Below are positions 9,401 to 16,234 of a stretch of 20,150 nt of DNA, in pieces. How positions within the stretch are numbered: the stretch's first letter is position 1; every line of letters starts with the position of its first letter. Source of the stretch: a virus. The notes under the pieces are model-generated. The model did no database searches and was not told the origin of the DNA. It was given only the letters and a program-made list of their open reading frames with translations. Both the position numbers and the translations under genes were made by a program. The DNA lies in the IMG/VR virus record IMGVR_UViG_3300010885_004765, positions 1-20,150 of that record, one strand, 5' to 3'.

Positions 9401-10761
9401 CTACTAACGGTATAGACGGAGAAAATTACGGTGTACCAAACGGAGTTAATGTGCCTAAGTACGGACAGTTACCTATATTCGGAAAATATAGTTTAGTGAG
9501 AGAGTTAAAGTTTGAAACAGATATGTCTACGAAAATGTCTAATGTAATAGCTATTTCCGGACAATCTAATACAAATTCTGTTAACTCAACAGACCACTCT
9601 TCCTTTAGTTGGCTAAATACTAACTTTCAAGATAGATATAAACCTTTAGTATCTGATTCCTCTGAGGTCGGTTCAAAGAGTAATAATAAGACTACAGAAG
9701 AAGATAAAAAGAAACAAGAAAAAGAAGCTAATAAAGCAGCAAGTGAATTTAATCAACATGTTGTAAGTATATACAAAGGAGAAAGTGTAGCATTATCTAA
9801 AGAAATGGTTCCTGCAGCGATAAACTATTACATAAACGGTATAGCGCAAGTTAAGTCAAGAGACGGACTTACATTAGCTGCTCCTTTTATTCCTGCTAAC
9901 CTCAGTATGACAATAGACGGTATCGCTGGTATTATAATGGGCAATGCTTTTACAATCCCTGAAGATAGATTACCTTTATCTTTAAGAGGACAGGCGGGAA
10001 TAGATAAAAATACTAAAGTCGGTTTTGTTGTTGTAGGACTAACACATTCTCTTGATAATAATCAATGGCTTACGAAAATTAGAGGTCAGATGATTAAGTT
10101 AAGAGATAGTAGTGAGTATGGAGTTGTTAAGCAGTTAGAAAAATTAAAACTTAATTTTCCTACCACTACTACCGTTACAACTAGCACTACTCCTACTTTT
10201 ACAGGAGATGCATTCGAAAGTGCGCTTAATTTTGTAAAAGCACAGGAGGCTTTAGCCTCTATACAAAAATTAGATACCTCTAGTAGAAATAGAAGAATAT
10301 TTTATGCTCCTAGGAATCCAAGTCCAAACTTAATCATATACCCTTACAACTTAGAAGGTAACGTAAGAGCAGATGGAACTCCTAGATTAACTATAGGATG
10401 GGGTACTTACGATGTATATAGAGCAGGACCTAAAGCAGGTCAAATTATTGCTCCTAATGATACAATAACCGCTCAACTAGCAGAAGAAAATTTGAGAGTA
10501 GAATTAGCAAGTTTATATAAAATACTACTTGACGCTGCAAAGAATAACAATGTAACCCCAACAACCGGTCAGGTAGTTGCACTACTAGACTTAGGTTATA
10601 ATGCTGGGCCAGGAGGAATGAGAAGTTCAACACTATGGAAAGCTCTTCTAGGTAAACAAACTCCTAATAAAAACGAGTTTATAAGCTATAGAGTACCGGC
10701 AGACTTTGCAGGACCTCTAGCAAAAAGAAGAGCTTTAGAATACAATACATTTATAAGTTAA
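6466..10761 (+). CDS. Baseplate hub protein with C-terminal GH24 lysozyme domain
   Basis: A 1431-residue protein. Residues about 150-270 resemble hub/tube-initiator domains (ATIQFKVWNMNQLNIVEAL, MLLEWG, then GVVTNFQWSF and GGYDCTLRLIG). A charged coiled coil follows at about 287-316 and another at 1075-1095. Residues 1144-1209 hold a second hub-like block (NLSMTIDGIAGIIMGNAF and FVVVGLTHSLDNNQWLTKI). After a Thr-rich linker (about 1231-1246) comes a GH24 phage lysozyme domain: likely catalytic Glu in FVKAQEAL (E1261), LTIGWGTYD (1308-1316), QVVALLDLGYNAGPGG (1369-1384), SSTLWKALLG, and LAKRRALEYNTF at the end. This would combine the jobs of T4 gp27 and gp5: forming the hub and cutting peptidoglycan during injection. 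The Glu-to-Thr spacing is much wider than in T4 lysozyme, so the catalytic Glu assignment is uncertain. The start overlaps the gp53-like stop. Confidence 0.75.
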   Translation: MASEQLSNVIGAPFAEHVLTQLNLRAAHNSTGDGTLPTRSNDEILFLANKMSWVKLTSSVGVLAENNNGIPVPISEYYKKLGLDYANADDLAKNWTLQAGTSKAKGAEIDLRYGVGPDGAYGLGGTEELGYRPMPGLTSVNIDTKGALGSLREATIQFKVWNMNQLNIVEALYFRLGYSMLLEWGHNQFYTNVNKEGSGGTFTTNTYGINPFQGNLRKEKVQQQIAQRSYALSGNYDGMLGVVTNFQWSFNQTGGYDCTLRLIGLGAIMDSLRINLSYTMPSSIFQEYKKQAETLQKLKEREDQIKAQQEEAKKRTDAGLPDTIPATPSNPKEIYTNIYTADKGSSSPPPGQDTFLSDIALPIAYTFAGGTDRSKDAINTIYDYYYKAEKGGKYGSAFITELNTKKTGLFLNSIPNLRSTWQVVPAENYPAVTLSAGQLNATATRANLGYIDFNSKELLGANAFIKTFDNALYHYPAGKSYLSAVTDLITGRTTTYAPDDLVYPQSEALIVEIRQFASVLDPIAKSNKEKIFDLKITYTAAALPPEGDKELAAADKLSRPKRKEIIAALENWFLNSRTVQILSIEPTSNSPKQVTVKGTITFPIPNKGVEVILDIEFTNTALIQSVLPPPVPKGTPQSTAQSGSAGDNGGIDNNSEPTQTDPGFKFASALHAMLAVAKSQVEYNMSTNQEGVVTIPLVEVTKKFYEGSILEKLFDTQENPNTTEFDLIQYAKKGFNSSLMVNYKKDPTLFGRVESVKFNELCLAYGIRWTIQGDDNKTSHPTYIKLGYLLSFLNAMCLVYDSTVNTDKHPYVYLDFNPYTNFCLTMPQHMSVDPFTCMIPYQGDQTDYLKLFPPDVAPNPDPRSPVLFNDSINAVSGWLPKFKASSNAYQGSTMEILLNIDFLIGILNARTTSSSDHTVDLKGFLDDIMTGINKATGNLNSFRVAYRDDSNTVIIKDDQFVPPMKQEETKETYAMTTQATNGIDGENYGVPNGVNVPKYGQLPIFGKYSLVRELKFETDMSTKMSNVIAISGQSNTNSVNSTDHSSFSWLNTNFQDRYKPLVSDSSEVGSKSNNKTTEEDKKKQEKEANKAASEFNQHVVSIYKGESVALSKEMVPAAINYYINGIAQVKSRDGLTLAAPFIPANLSMTIDGIAGIIMGNAFTIPEDRLPLSLRGQAGIDKNTKVGFVVVGLTHSLDNNQWLTKIRGQMIKLRDSSEYGVVKQLEKLKLNFPTTTTVTTSTTPTFTGDAFESALNFVKAQEALASIQKLDTSSRNRRIFYAPRNPSPNLIIYPYNLEGNVRADGTPRLTIGWGTYDVYRAGPKAGQIIAPNDTITAQLAEENLRVELASLYKILLDAAKNNNVTPTTGQVVALLDLGYNAGPGGMRSSTLWKALLGKQTPNKNEFISYRVPADFAGPLAKRRALEYNTFIS

Positions 10762-10762
10762 T

Positions 10763-11431
10763 ATGGCATTAAGATACTACCCAGAAACAAGAATAAGAAC
10801 AAACCTTTACACGAGGGGTAATGAATTCACTACCCCCGACGGTAAAACATATGCTGGAAGATACTACTTAACTTATGATAATAAAGCTTTTGTAGGTATA
10901 AACCCAGTACTAGGCACTAATGAAGAATTAACTACTATATCAACAACTGCCAATCTCAGTAATAGTAACAACTCTACTAATAACACGTACCTTGCAGCAA
11001 GTACTCAAAATACACAGAAAAAAGTAAAAGAATCTAATGTAACACTTTCTGAAATAGATTCTTACTTTCCTGTACCTGTTGCTAGTGATTATGCAAGAGG
11101 ATACTTTACAAGATATTTTGCAAAAAGCGTTTCTGGTCCTCAGTTTATTACAGAAATTTCTCAAATGGACTATTCTCAATTGCAAAACGGAAATGTTTCA
11201 CCTACTATCTTAGGTTATCAGTCAACAAGTATGCTCTGGCAGTTAACTGGACCGCTACACGACACAAGAGTATCTCAGTATCAAGTTAAAGGAGGTGTTT
11301 ACGATACAAATAAAAGAGTAACAGAAGCAAAACAGGTAGGATTTAGAGGTATAGTAGAGTTTATTGGAGGAGATTATGTTAAATTCGCACAAATAACTCC
11401 AGGATCAGTTGCTATTTCGGGAAGTAGGTAG
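10763..11431 (+). CDS. Probable virion structural protein, function unknown
   Basis: A 222-residue protein starting one base after the hub gene stop. It begins MALRYYPETRIRTNLYTRGN, and residues about 20-50 (FTTPDGKTYAGRYYLTYDNK) look like a beta-rich module. A Ser/Asn/Thr-rich low-complexity linker lies at about 55-85, and the C-terminal half contains QVGFRGIVEFIGGDY. No Cys, no membrane segment. It is the last gene of the structural block and is likely a baseplate or tail accessory protein by position. I do not recognise a named family. Confidence 0.55.
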   Translation: MALRYYPETRIRTNLYTRGNEFTTPDGKTYAGRYYLTYDNKAFVGINPVLGTNEELTTISTTANLSNSNNSTNNTYLAASTQNTQKKVKESNVTLSEIDSYFPVPVASDYARGYFTRYFAKSVSGPQFITEISQMDYSQLQNGNVSPTILGYQSTSMLWQLTGPLHDTRVSQYQVKGGVYDTNKRVTEAKQVGFRGIVEFIGGDYVKFAQITPGSVAISGSR

Positions 11432-11433
11432 TA

Positions 11434-11448
11434 TATTTACTGTAAATA
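11434..11448. promoter_or_regulatory. 15-bp palindrome at the boundary of structural and replication genes
   Basis: TATTTAC and GTAAATA form perfect 7-base arms around a single T. It lies in the 23-base gap before the polymerase-like gene, where the window switches from tail to replication genes. It could be an operator, a promoter element or chance in AT-rich DNA. Confidence 0.3.
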
Positions 11449-11454
11449 AATGTT

Positions 11455-12750
11455 ATGTACTTTATCGTCGAGACAGAAGAACAGCTTTTGCAGCTACCTA
11501 GACCTGAAAAATGTTTTATCGAACTAGTATCTCTATCAGAGCATACTCATCCGACCCTAACTACACCGTGCGTCCTTTATTATAACGATTTCCACAAAGG
11601 ATACGTAATTCCTATTAATCATTCAGAAGGATTTTCAATTAAATTAGAGTCTATAGAAAACTTTCTTAAGGAGATACCGAAAGTTTACCTACTGGATAAA
11701 AAATGGCATTCCTATTACCTAGATTTACCTCATTCGATCGATCTTTATTTTACTGTCTTAGACGTAGAGGGTAAGATTAAGGACTTTCAATGTTACACAC
11801 CTGTTCATTTAGACTTTTACGAAAAGCTAAAATACCTACCGCAGGTAAATACCTATATTCCAATATCAAAGCATTATGAAAGATGTGAATGTATGTTTGA
11901 ACTAGTAAAGGGATATGTTGGAAGAGAAGTAAATACCGAATGGCATAATAGATTTACAGAAGTATATAAATGGGTAGAAGAGCAGGGAATCTTAGTAGAC
12001 GAAAAGCTCTTTGATAAGTACTTTGAAACTCCATGGAAAGGAAGATCTCTAAGGGATAGTAGGGTTTATTCAAGTTATAACCTATATAATATAACTTCAC
12101 GTCCGACTAATGCTTTTAATAGTATAAACTTCCTTGCTTTTAATAAAGAGAACGGTTCTAGAACGGCTTTTATACCGGAAAACGATGCTTTTGTAGAGTT
12201 TGACTTTGATGGATACCACTTAAGGTTAATTGCTAACAAAATGGGAACTGAAATACCGCAAGACGAGTCAATTCACGAGTATTTAGGTAAGCAGTACTTT
12301 GAAAAAAGCGAATTAACACCGGAAGAATATCAAGAAGCTAAGAAGATTACTTTTAGACAGATGTATAATGGAGTAGAAGAAGAGTTTAGGCATATTGAGT
12401 TTTTTGAAGACGTAGCAATTGCAGTAGATGCTATGTGGAGCACCTATAAAGGTAACGGTTTTTTAGAGCTACCTAATAAAAGAAGACTTGTATTAGAGAA
12501 TGCTAATCCTCAAAAGCTATTTAACTACTATATTCAGTGCCTAGAGACGGTAAATAACGTTAAAAAACTAGATAAACTAAAAAACTATCTTCAAGGTAAG
12601 CAAAGTAAAGTACTTTTAGTGGTATACGATTCAATATTAATCGATTATGCAGCCTCAGACGGAAAAGGTACCTTATCACACATTAAAGACATCTTAGAAG
12701 CCGACAACTTCAAGGTAAAAGCTAAAAAGAGCAATAACTACAATTTTTAA
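11455..12750 (+). CDS. Divergent family A DNA polymerase-like protein, polymerase domain only
   Basis: A 431-residue protein whose C-terminal half carries the three family A motifs. Motif A is VEFDFDGYHLRL with D250 matching catalytic D705 of E. coli Pol I; the usual steric-gate Glu (E710) is H255. Motif B is AKKITFRQMYNG with K296, F300 and Y304 matching K758, F762 and Y766, but R754 is Y292. Motif C is VVYDSILID: catalytic D882 is D392, while the His and Glu of HDE are Tyr and Ser. The stretch ITSRPTNAFNSINF before motif A recalls TGRLSSxxPNLQN of Pol I. The N-terminal about 180 residues are unrecognised and I see no 3'-5' exonuclease motifs. It lies upstream of gp32, UvsX, FEN and helicase genes, so a replication role is likely. 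Whether it polymerises normally is open. Confidence 0.68.
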   Translation: MYFIVETEEQLLQLPRPEKCFIELVSLSEHTHPTLTTPCVLYYNDFHKGYVIPINHSEGFSIKLESIENFLKEIPKVYLLDKKWHSYYLDLPHSIDLYFTVLDVEGKIKDFQCYTPVHLDFYEKLKYLPQVNTYIPISKHYERCECMFELVKGYVGREVNTEWHNRFTEVYKWVEEQGILVDEKLFDKYFETPWKGRSLRDSRVYSSYNLYNITSRPTNAFNSINFLAFNKENGSRTAFIPENDAFVEFDFDGYHLRLIANKMGTEIPQDESIHEYLGKQYFEKSELTPEEYQEAKKITFRQMYNGVEEEFRHIEFFEDVAIAVDAMWSTYKGNGFLELPNKRRLVLENANPQKLFNYYIQCLETVNNVKKLDKLKNYLQGKQSKVLLVVYDSILIDYAASDGKGTLSHIKDILEADNFKVKAKKSNNYNF

Positions 12751-12763
12751 CTTTAAGACCGAA

Positions 12764-12772
12764 CTATTTATA
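12764..12772 (+). promoter_or_regulatory. CTATTTATA motif directly before a start codon
   Basis: The nonamer is identical to 1587-1595 and abuts the ATG at 12773. The gap between genes here is only 22 bases. It may be a transcription or translation signal; unproven. Confidence 0.25.
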
Positions 12773-13192
12773 ATGGAATTTATCAAGTTAACGCAAGACC
12801 AATTGAAAAACAAGTTATTCTGTACTTTTTCCCCTAAGGATAAGTTAGATATTACATTAGATACCATTATAGGGGAATATACTATTATGTATAGTAAGAT
12901 TTTCGTCCTAGAGTCTGAGGATTCTGACGAGTATTTGTGTACATATAATATTGAGGTTCAAGATACTACAACAAGAGTACTTCCAAACACGATATTATTA
13001 CATAGAAAGAAGGAAACTAATACGTTATACACGATTAACAGTTTAAACCTTCTAATTAAGTCCCTAAACGAGGGAATCTTAGATACGTCCTTTAGAGTAG
13101 AGTGGCAAAATTACAGAAATACTGTACTTTTAACTCAAGGCGATGATCTAAGAAAACTTTCTACAAAAATCCACAAAATAGTTAACTTATAA
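12773..13192 (+). CDS. Unknown protein between polymerase-like gene and gp32
   Basis: A 139-residue protein beginning MEFIKLTQDQLKNKLFCTF. The middle is beta-like (LDTIIGEYTIMYSKIFVLES, then YLCTYNIEVQD), and the C-terminus is a basic helix (DDLRKLSTKIHKIVNL). No membrane segment or known enzyme motif is seen. In T4 the small replication and late transcription factors (genes 59 and 33) lie next to gene 32, so an accessory role at the fork or in transcription is possible, but I see no sequence link to either. It ends 67 bases before the gp32 start. Confidence 0.55.
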   Translation: MEFIKLTQDQLKNKLFCTFSPKDKLDITLDTIIGEYTIMYSKIFVLESEDSDEYLCTYNIEVQDTTTRVLPNTILLHRKKETNTLYTINSLNLLIKSLNEGILDTSFRVEWQNYRNTVLLTQGDDLRKLSTKIHKIVNL

Positions 13193-13259
13193 GTTGCTAA
13201 TTCGGATCTTTCTTCTTACATTTCTGTATAAGTAAATTTTTAAACTAAAACAATAAGTT
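13193..13259 (+). promoter_or_regulatory. Leader of the gp32 gene, candidate promoter and translation control region
   Basis: This 67-base gap is among the longer ones in the window. It holds a TATAAG box (13227-13232) and an A-rich stretch before the ATG (TAAACTAAAACAATAAGTT). Gene 32 products are needed in bulk, so its own promoter is plausible. No matching -35 element at 17 bp is evident. Confidence 0.3.
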
Positions 13260-14078
13260 ATGGCAATGGACCTATCTGCGATTAAGTCGAAACTTAGTTC
13301 GCTACAAAACCAAAAATCAGGCGGTCAAAAAAGAGACATGTCTTTGATTTTATGGAAGCCTACAGTAGGCAAGCATTCAGTTCGTATTGTTCCAGCAACA
13401 TGGGACAGATCAAATCCTTTTAAAGAGGTATTAGTACATTACGGTATTGGTAACCGTACAATGATTTCATTAGTTAACTTTGGTGAAAAAGATCCAATTG
13501 TTGAATTTGCTAAGCAATTAGCAACAGCAGGCGATAAAGAAAACTGGGTTATGTCTAAGAAATTAGAACCGAAGATGCGTGTATTCGCTCCTGTCATCGT
13601 TAGAGGTGAAGAAGAGAAGGGCGTACGTTTATGGGAGTTCGGTAAACAAATTTATGCCGAATTGTTATCATTAGCTGATGATCCTGATGTAGGAGATTAT
13701 ACAGACGTAATTGAAGGTCGTGACATTACGATCGAAACTACAGATGCAGCAACTAACGGTACTGGTTATAACCAATCTAAAGTACGTGTTCGTACTAAAA
13801 CAACTTCTTTATCTGAAGATGCACAAGAGGTAGAAAAATGGTTAAATACTCAACCAGAAGTATTTACTATCTTTAAGAAATATTCTTACGATGAGATGAA
13901 AGAGTCTTTATTAAGCTGGCTACACCCAGAAGCAGCTACAGATGAACCTGCAGCTCCTGCAGCACCGGTAGCTCCTGTAGTAGAGGTATCGACACCAGCT
14001 AATAAACCAGCATCTTTTGCTTTAAATACTAAACCTAAAGCAAGTATTGACGACGAGTTCGACGAATTATTTAAATAA
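13260..14078 (+). CDS. 32: Single-stranded DNA-binding protein (gp32-like)
   Basis: A 272-residue protein that coats ssDNA during replication, recombination and repair. After a basic N-terminal arm (AIKSKLSSLQNQKSGGQKRD) the core begins MSLILWKPTVGKHSVRIVPA with a following HYGIG, as in phage gp32-like cores. The C-terminus has an Ala/Pro linker (about 222-250) and ends in the acidic SIDDEFDELFK, the tail that recruits partner proteins. There is no Cys in the whole protein, so the zinc site of T4 gp32 (one His, three Cys) is absent. Arginine is mostly CGT (8 CGT against 3 AGA by my count), unlike most neighbours, which fits high expression. UvsX follows eight bases downstream. The family call is good from sequence pattern, order and tail. 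Confidence 0.83.
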   Translation: MAMDLSAIKSKLSSLQNQKSGGQKRDMSLILWKPTVGKHSVRIVPATWDRSNPFKEVLVHYGIGNRTMISLVNFGEKDPIVEFAKQLATAGDKENWVMSKKLEPKMRVFAPVIVRGEEEKGVRLWEFGKQIYAELLSLADDPDVGDYTDVIEGRDITIETTDAATNGTGYNQSKVRVRTKTTSLSEDAQEVEKWLNTQPEVFTIFKKYSYDEMKESLLSWLHPEAATDEPAAPAAPVAPVVEVSTPANKPASFALNTKPKASIDDEFDELFK

Positions 14079-14086
14079 ACAATTAT

Positions 14087-15163
14087 ATGGCCAAAGGAAC
14101 GAAAGCTTCTCTTAATGAGAGTATAGCAGGTGCTTTAAAAGGTACCTTTAATCTAGATAGCTTTAAAGAAGCAAAAAACTTATCTAGTACTTCTATTAAG
14201 ATGAAGACTCAGAGATGGATTCCTTTGTCACAAGCTTTTCAAGATTGTTTATCTATTCCTGGCATACCACAAGGACATATTACCTTATTAAGAGGACACT
14301 CTGATACCGGTAAGACAACAGCTCTATTAGAAGCAGCAGTAAGCGCCCAGAAAATGGGCGTCTTACCTGTTTTTATTGTAACGGAGATGAAATGGAATTG
14401 GGAGCATGCCAAGCAAATGGGACTACAGTATGAAGAGGTTGCTGACGAAGATGGAGTAGTTAAAGATTATAAAGGATTCTTTCTGTATATCGATAGAGAG
14501 AAGTTGAATAGTATTGAAGACGTAGGTGCGTTTATTGCAGACCTATTAGATGAGCAGAAAGGCGGTAAGTTACCTTACGACTTATTATTTTTATGGGATT
14601 CAGTAGGTAGTATACCTTGTGAAATGTCTATAAACTCTAATAAGAATAATAACGAATGGAATGCAGGTGCTATGTCTAAGACATTTGGTAACTTTATTAA
14701 TCAAAAAATTGTATTATCACGTAAAGAGAGTCAGCCCTATACTAACTCAATGCTAGCAGTTAATAAAATCTGGGTAGCTAAGGCAGAAAATATTATGGCA
14801 CAGCCTAAAATGAAAAATAAAGGCGGAGATACAATGTACTTCGATGCTTCTTTAATTGTTACTTTTGGTAATGTTACTAGCTCAGGTACAAATAAAATTA
14901 AAGCCACTAAGAACGGTAAGGATGTAGAGTTTGCAAAGAGAACTAAAGTTAGTTGTGATAAAAACCACGTTAACGATGTAACATCTGCCGGAAGAGTTAT
15001 TATGACTGCACATGGATTCATTGACGATACTAAACAAGCTATTGATGCATATAAAAAACAGTATTCTAAAGACTGGTTAAAGACTTTAGGTACTACTGAT
15101 TTTGATGTAGTCATAGAAACTGACGATGATAGTAGAGATATTTTTGATACCTCAGAAGAATAA
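14087..15163 (+). CDS. uvsX: UvsX-type RecA-like recombinase
   Basis: A 358-residue ATP-dependent strand-exchange protein that forms filaments on ssDNA, displacing gp32, and drives recombination-dependent replication. Walker A is GHSDTGKT (residues 70-77), the Walker B strand is LLFLWDSVG with D171, and VIVTEMKW-like signals follow the P-loop strand (FIVTEMKWNWEHAK). A loop rich in Asn/Gly (about 182-200) corresponds to a DNA-binding loop. The C-terminus is acidic (ETDDDSRDIFDTSEE), as in UvsX and RecA. Its place directly after gp32 supports UvsX rather than host RecA. It ends one base before the likely start of the exonuclease gene. An 11-bp bulged hairpin lies inside the gene at 14339-14366. 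Confidence 0.9.
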   Translation: MAKGTKASLNESIAGALKGTFNLDSFKEAKNLSSTSIKMKTQRWIPLSQAFQDCLSIPGIPQGHITLLRGHSDTGKTTALLEAAVSAQKMGVLPVFIVTEMKWNWEHAKQMGLQYEEVADEDGVVKDYKGFFLYIDREKLNSIEDVGAFIADLLDEQKGGKLPYDLLFLWDSVGSIPCEMSINSNKNNNEWNAGAMSKTFGNFINQKIVLSRKESQPYTNSMLAVNKIWVAKAENIMAQPKMKNKGGDTMYFDASLIVTFGNVTSSGTNKIKATKNGKDVEFAKRTKVSCDKNHVNDVTSAGRVIMTAHGFIDDTKQAIDAYKKQYSKDWLKTLGTTDFDVVIETDDDSRDIFDTSEE

Positions 15164-15164
15164 T

Positions 15165-16202
15165 ATGAATAAAGATTATAGCAAAATATTCGAGCAAATA
15201 GAAAAGGAAAAAAATGAGACCCTGCACAAAAATAGCAGGGTCCTTATTGTAGACTCGTTAAATACCTTTCTTCGTAGCTTTGTAGCAATACACCACATCA
15301 ATCCTGCAGGTAACCATGTAGGGGGATTAGGAGGTTTCTTAAAATCAATTGGCGCAGTTATAAAGCAATTACAACCTACTAGGGTTATTTTAGTCTTCGA
15401 TGGCGTTGGCGGTTCTACAAATAAAAGGTACTTGTATCCTGAGTACAAAGCTAACAGACATATTACTAAAATATCAAACTGGGATGCTTTTGATAATCAG
15501 GAAGAAGAGTCCGAATCTATCACCAATCAAATATTACGTTTAGTAGCTTACTTAAAATGTCTGCCTGTTGATTTAATTGCAATAGACAAGATTGAAGCAG
15601 ATGACGTAATTGGATATCTTGCAACTAGGCTTCCAGAAAAGATTATTATACTTTCTACCGACCAAGACTACCTACAACTCGTATCGGATAACATATCAGT
15701 ATACTCGCCAGTTAAGAAGATAATTTACGATCCTGCTAGAGTGTTAAAAGAGTACGGAATTACACCTCAAAACTTTTTAGTAGGTAAAGTTATACTAGGA
15801 GATAAAGGCGATAATGTTCCTGGTGTAAAAGGTATCGGTGCTAAGACGTTAATTAAACTTTTTCCTCAATTAAAAGAGGAAGATAAGTTTAGGTTAGTAG
15901 TTTTACTAGAACATGCTAAGCAAAATATAGCAAAGAGTAAACATTACGGTGATATACTTAACTTCTCTTATCAATTAGATATAAACAGGAAGCTAATGGA
16001 TTTACATAGTCCTAACATACCTGAAGAAGATAAAGTTGAGATAGATCATTTATTAAATAATCCAAATAACGGATACGATCCTACTAAGTTTGTAAAGCTA
16101 TACGGAGAGGATTTGATGGGAAAAACTTTACTTAGTCCTCAAATATGGCTAGGTGAAACTTTTGCAAAACTTTTACAGTATGAGTTGAAAAATCAAGAAT
16201 AG
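15165..16202 (+). CDS. FEN-type 5'-3' exonuclease (T4 RNase H-like)
   Basis: A 345-residue flap/5' nuclease that would remove RNA primers and flaps. Numbered from ATG 15165, acidic metal ligands are all visible: D30 (VLIVDSLNTF), D79 (LVFDGVGG), E144-D146-D147 (EADDVIG), D166 and D168 (STDQDYL), and D213 and D216 (LGDKGDNVPG), followed by the helix-hairpin-helix GVKGIGAKT. The frame also has an ATG at 15126, but that overlaps uvsX by 38 bases; ATG 15165 lies one base after the uvsX stop, as expected for coupling, so I prefer it. Residues 1-23 form a charged N-terminal extension ahead of the usual start of the fold. A perfect 8-bp hairpin (15218-15242) lies near the 5' end. It is not the polymerase's own domain, although Pol I carries a similar one. 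Confidence 0.88.
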   Translation: MNKDYSKIFEQIEKEKNETLHKNSRVLIVDSLNTFLRSFVAIHHINPAGNHVGGLGGFLKSIGAVIKQLQPTRVILVFDGVGGSTNKRYLYPEYKANRHITKISNWDAFDNQEEESESITNQILRLVAYLKCLPVDLIAIDKIEADDVIGYLATRLPEKIIILSTDQDYLQLVSDNISVYSPVKKIIYDPARVLKEYGITPQNFLVGKVILGDKGDNVPGVKGIGAKTLIKLFPQLKEEDKFRLVVLLEHAKQNIAKSKHYGDILNFSYQLDINRKLMDLHSPNIPEEDKVEIDHLLNNPNNGYDPTKFVKLYGEDLMGKTLLSPQIWLGETFAKLLQYELKNQE

Positions 16203-16234
16203 TTTACTATATTAAAGAATAAAGAGAATCAGTT

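Noticed and set aside
10940-11185. Minus-strand Cys- and Arg-rich open frame
   Set aside because: It is antisense to a Ser/Asn/Thr-rich linker, which produces such composition by chance.
14737-15114. 125-codon open frame on the minus strand within uvsX
   Set aside because: It is fully inside a clear RecA-family gene and its sequence looks like an antisense shadow with no leader.
15126-15164. Upstream ATG that would lengthen the exonuclease by 13 residues
   Set aside because: It overlaps uvsX by 38 bases, and ATG 15165 lies one base after the uvsX stop, the spacing used by several other pairs here.
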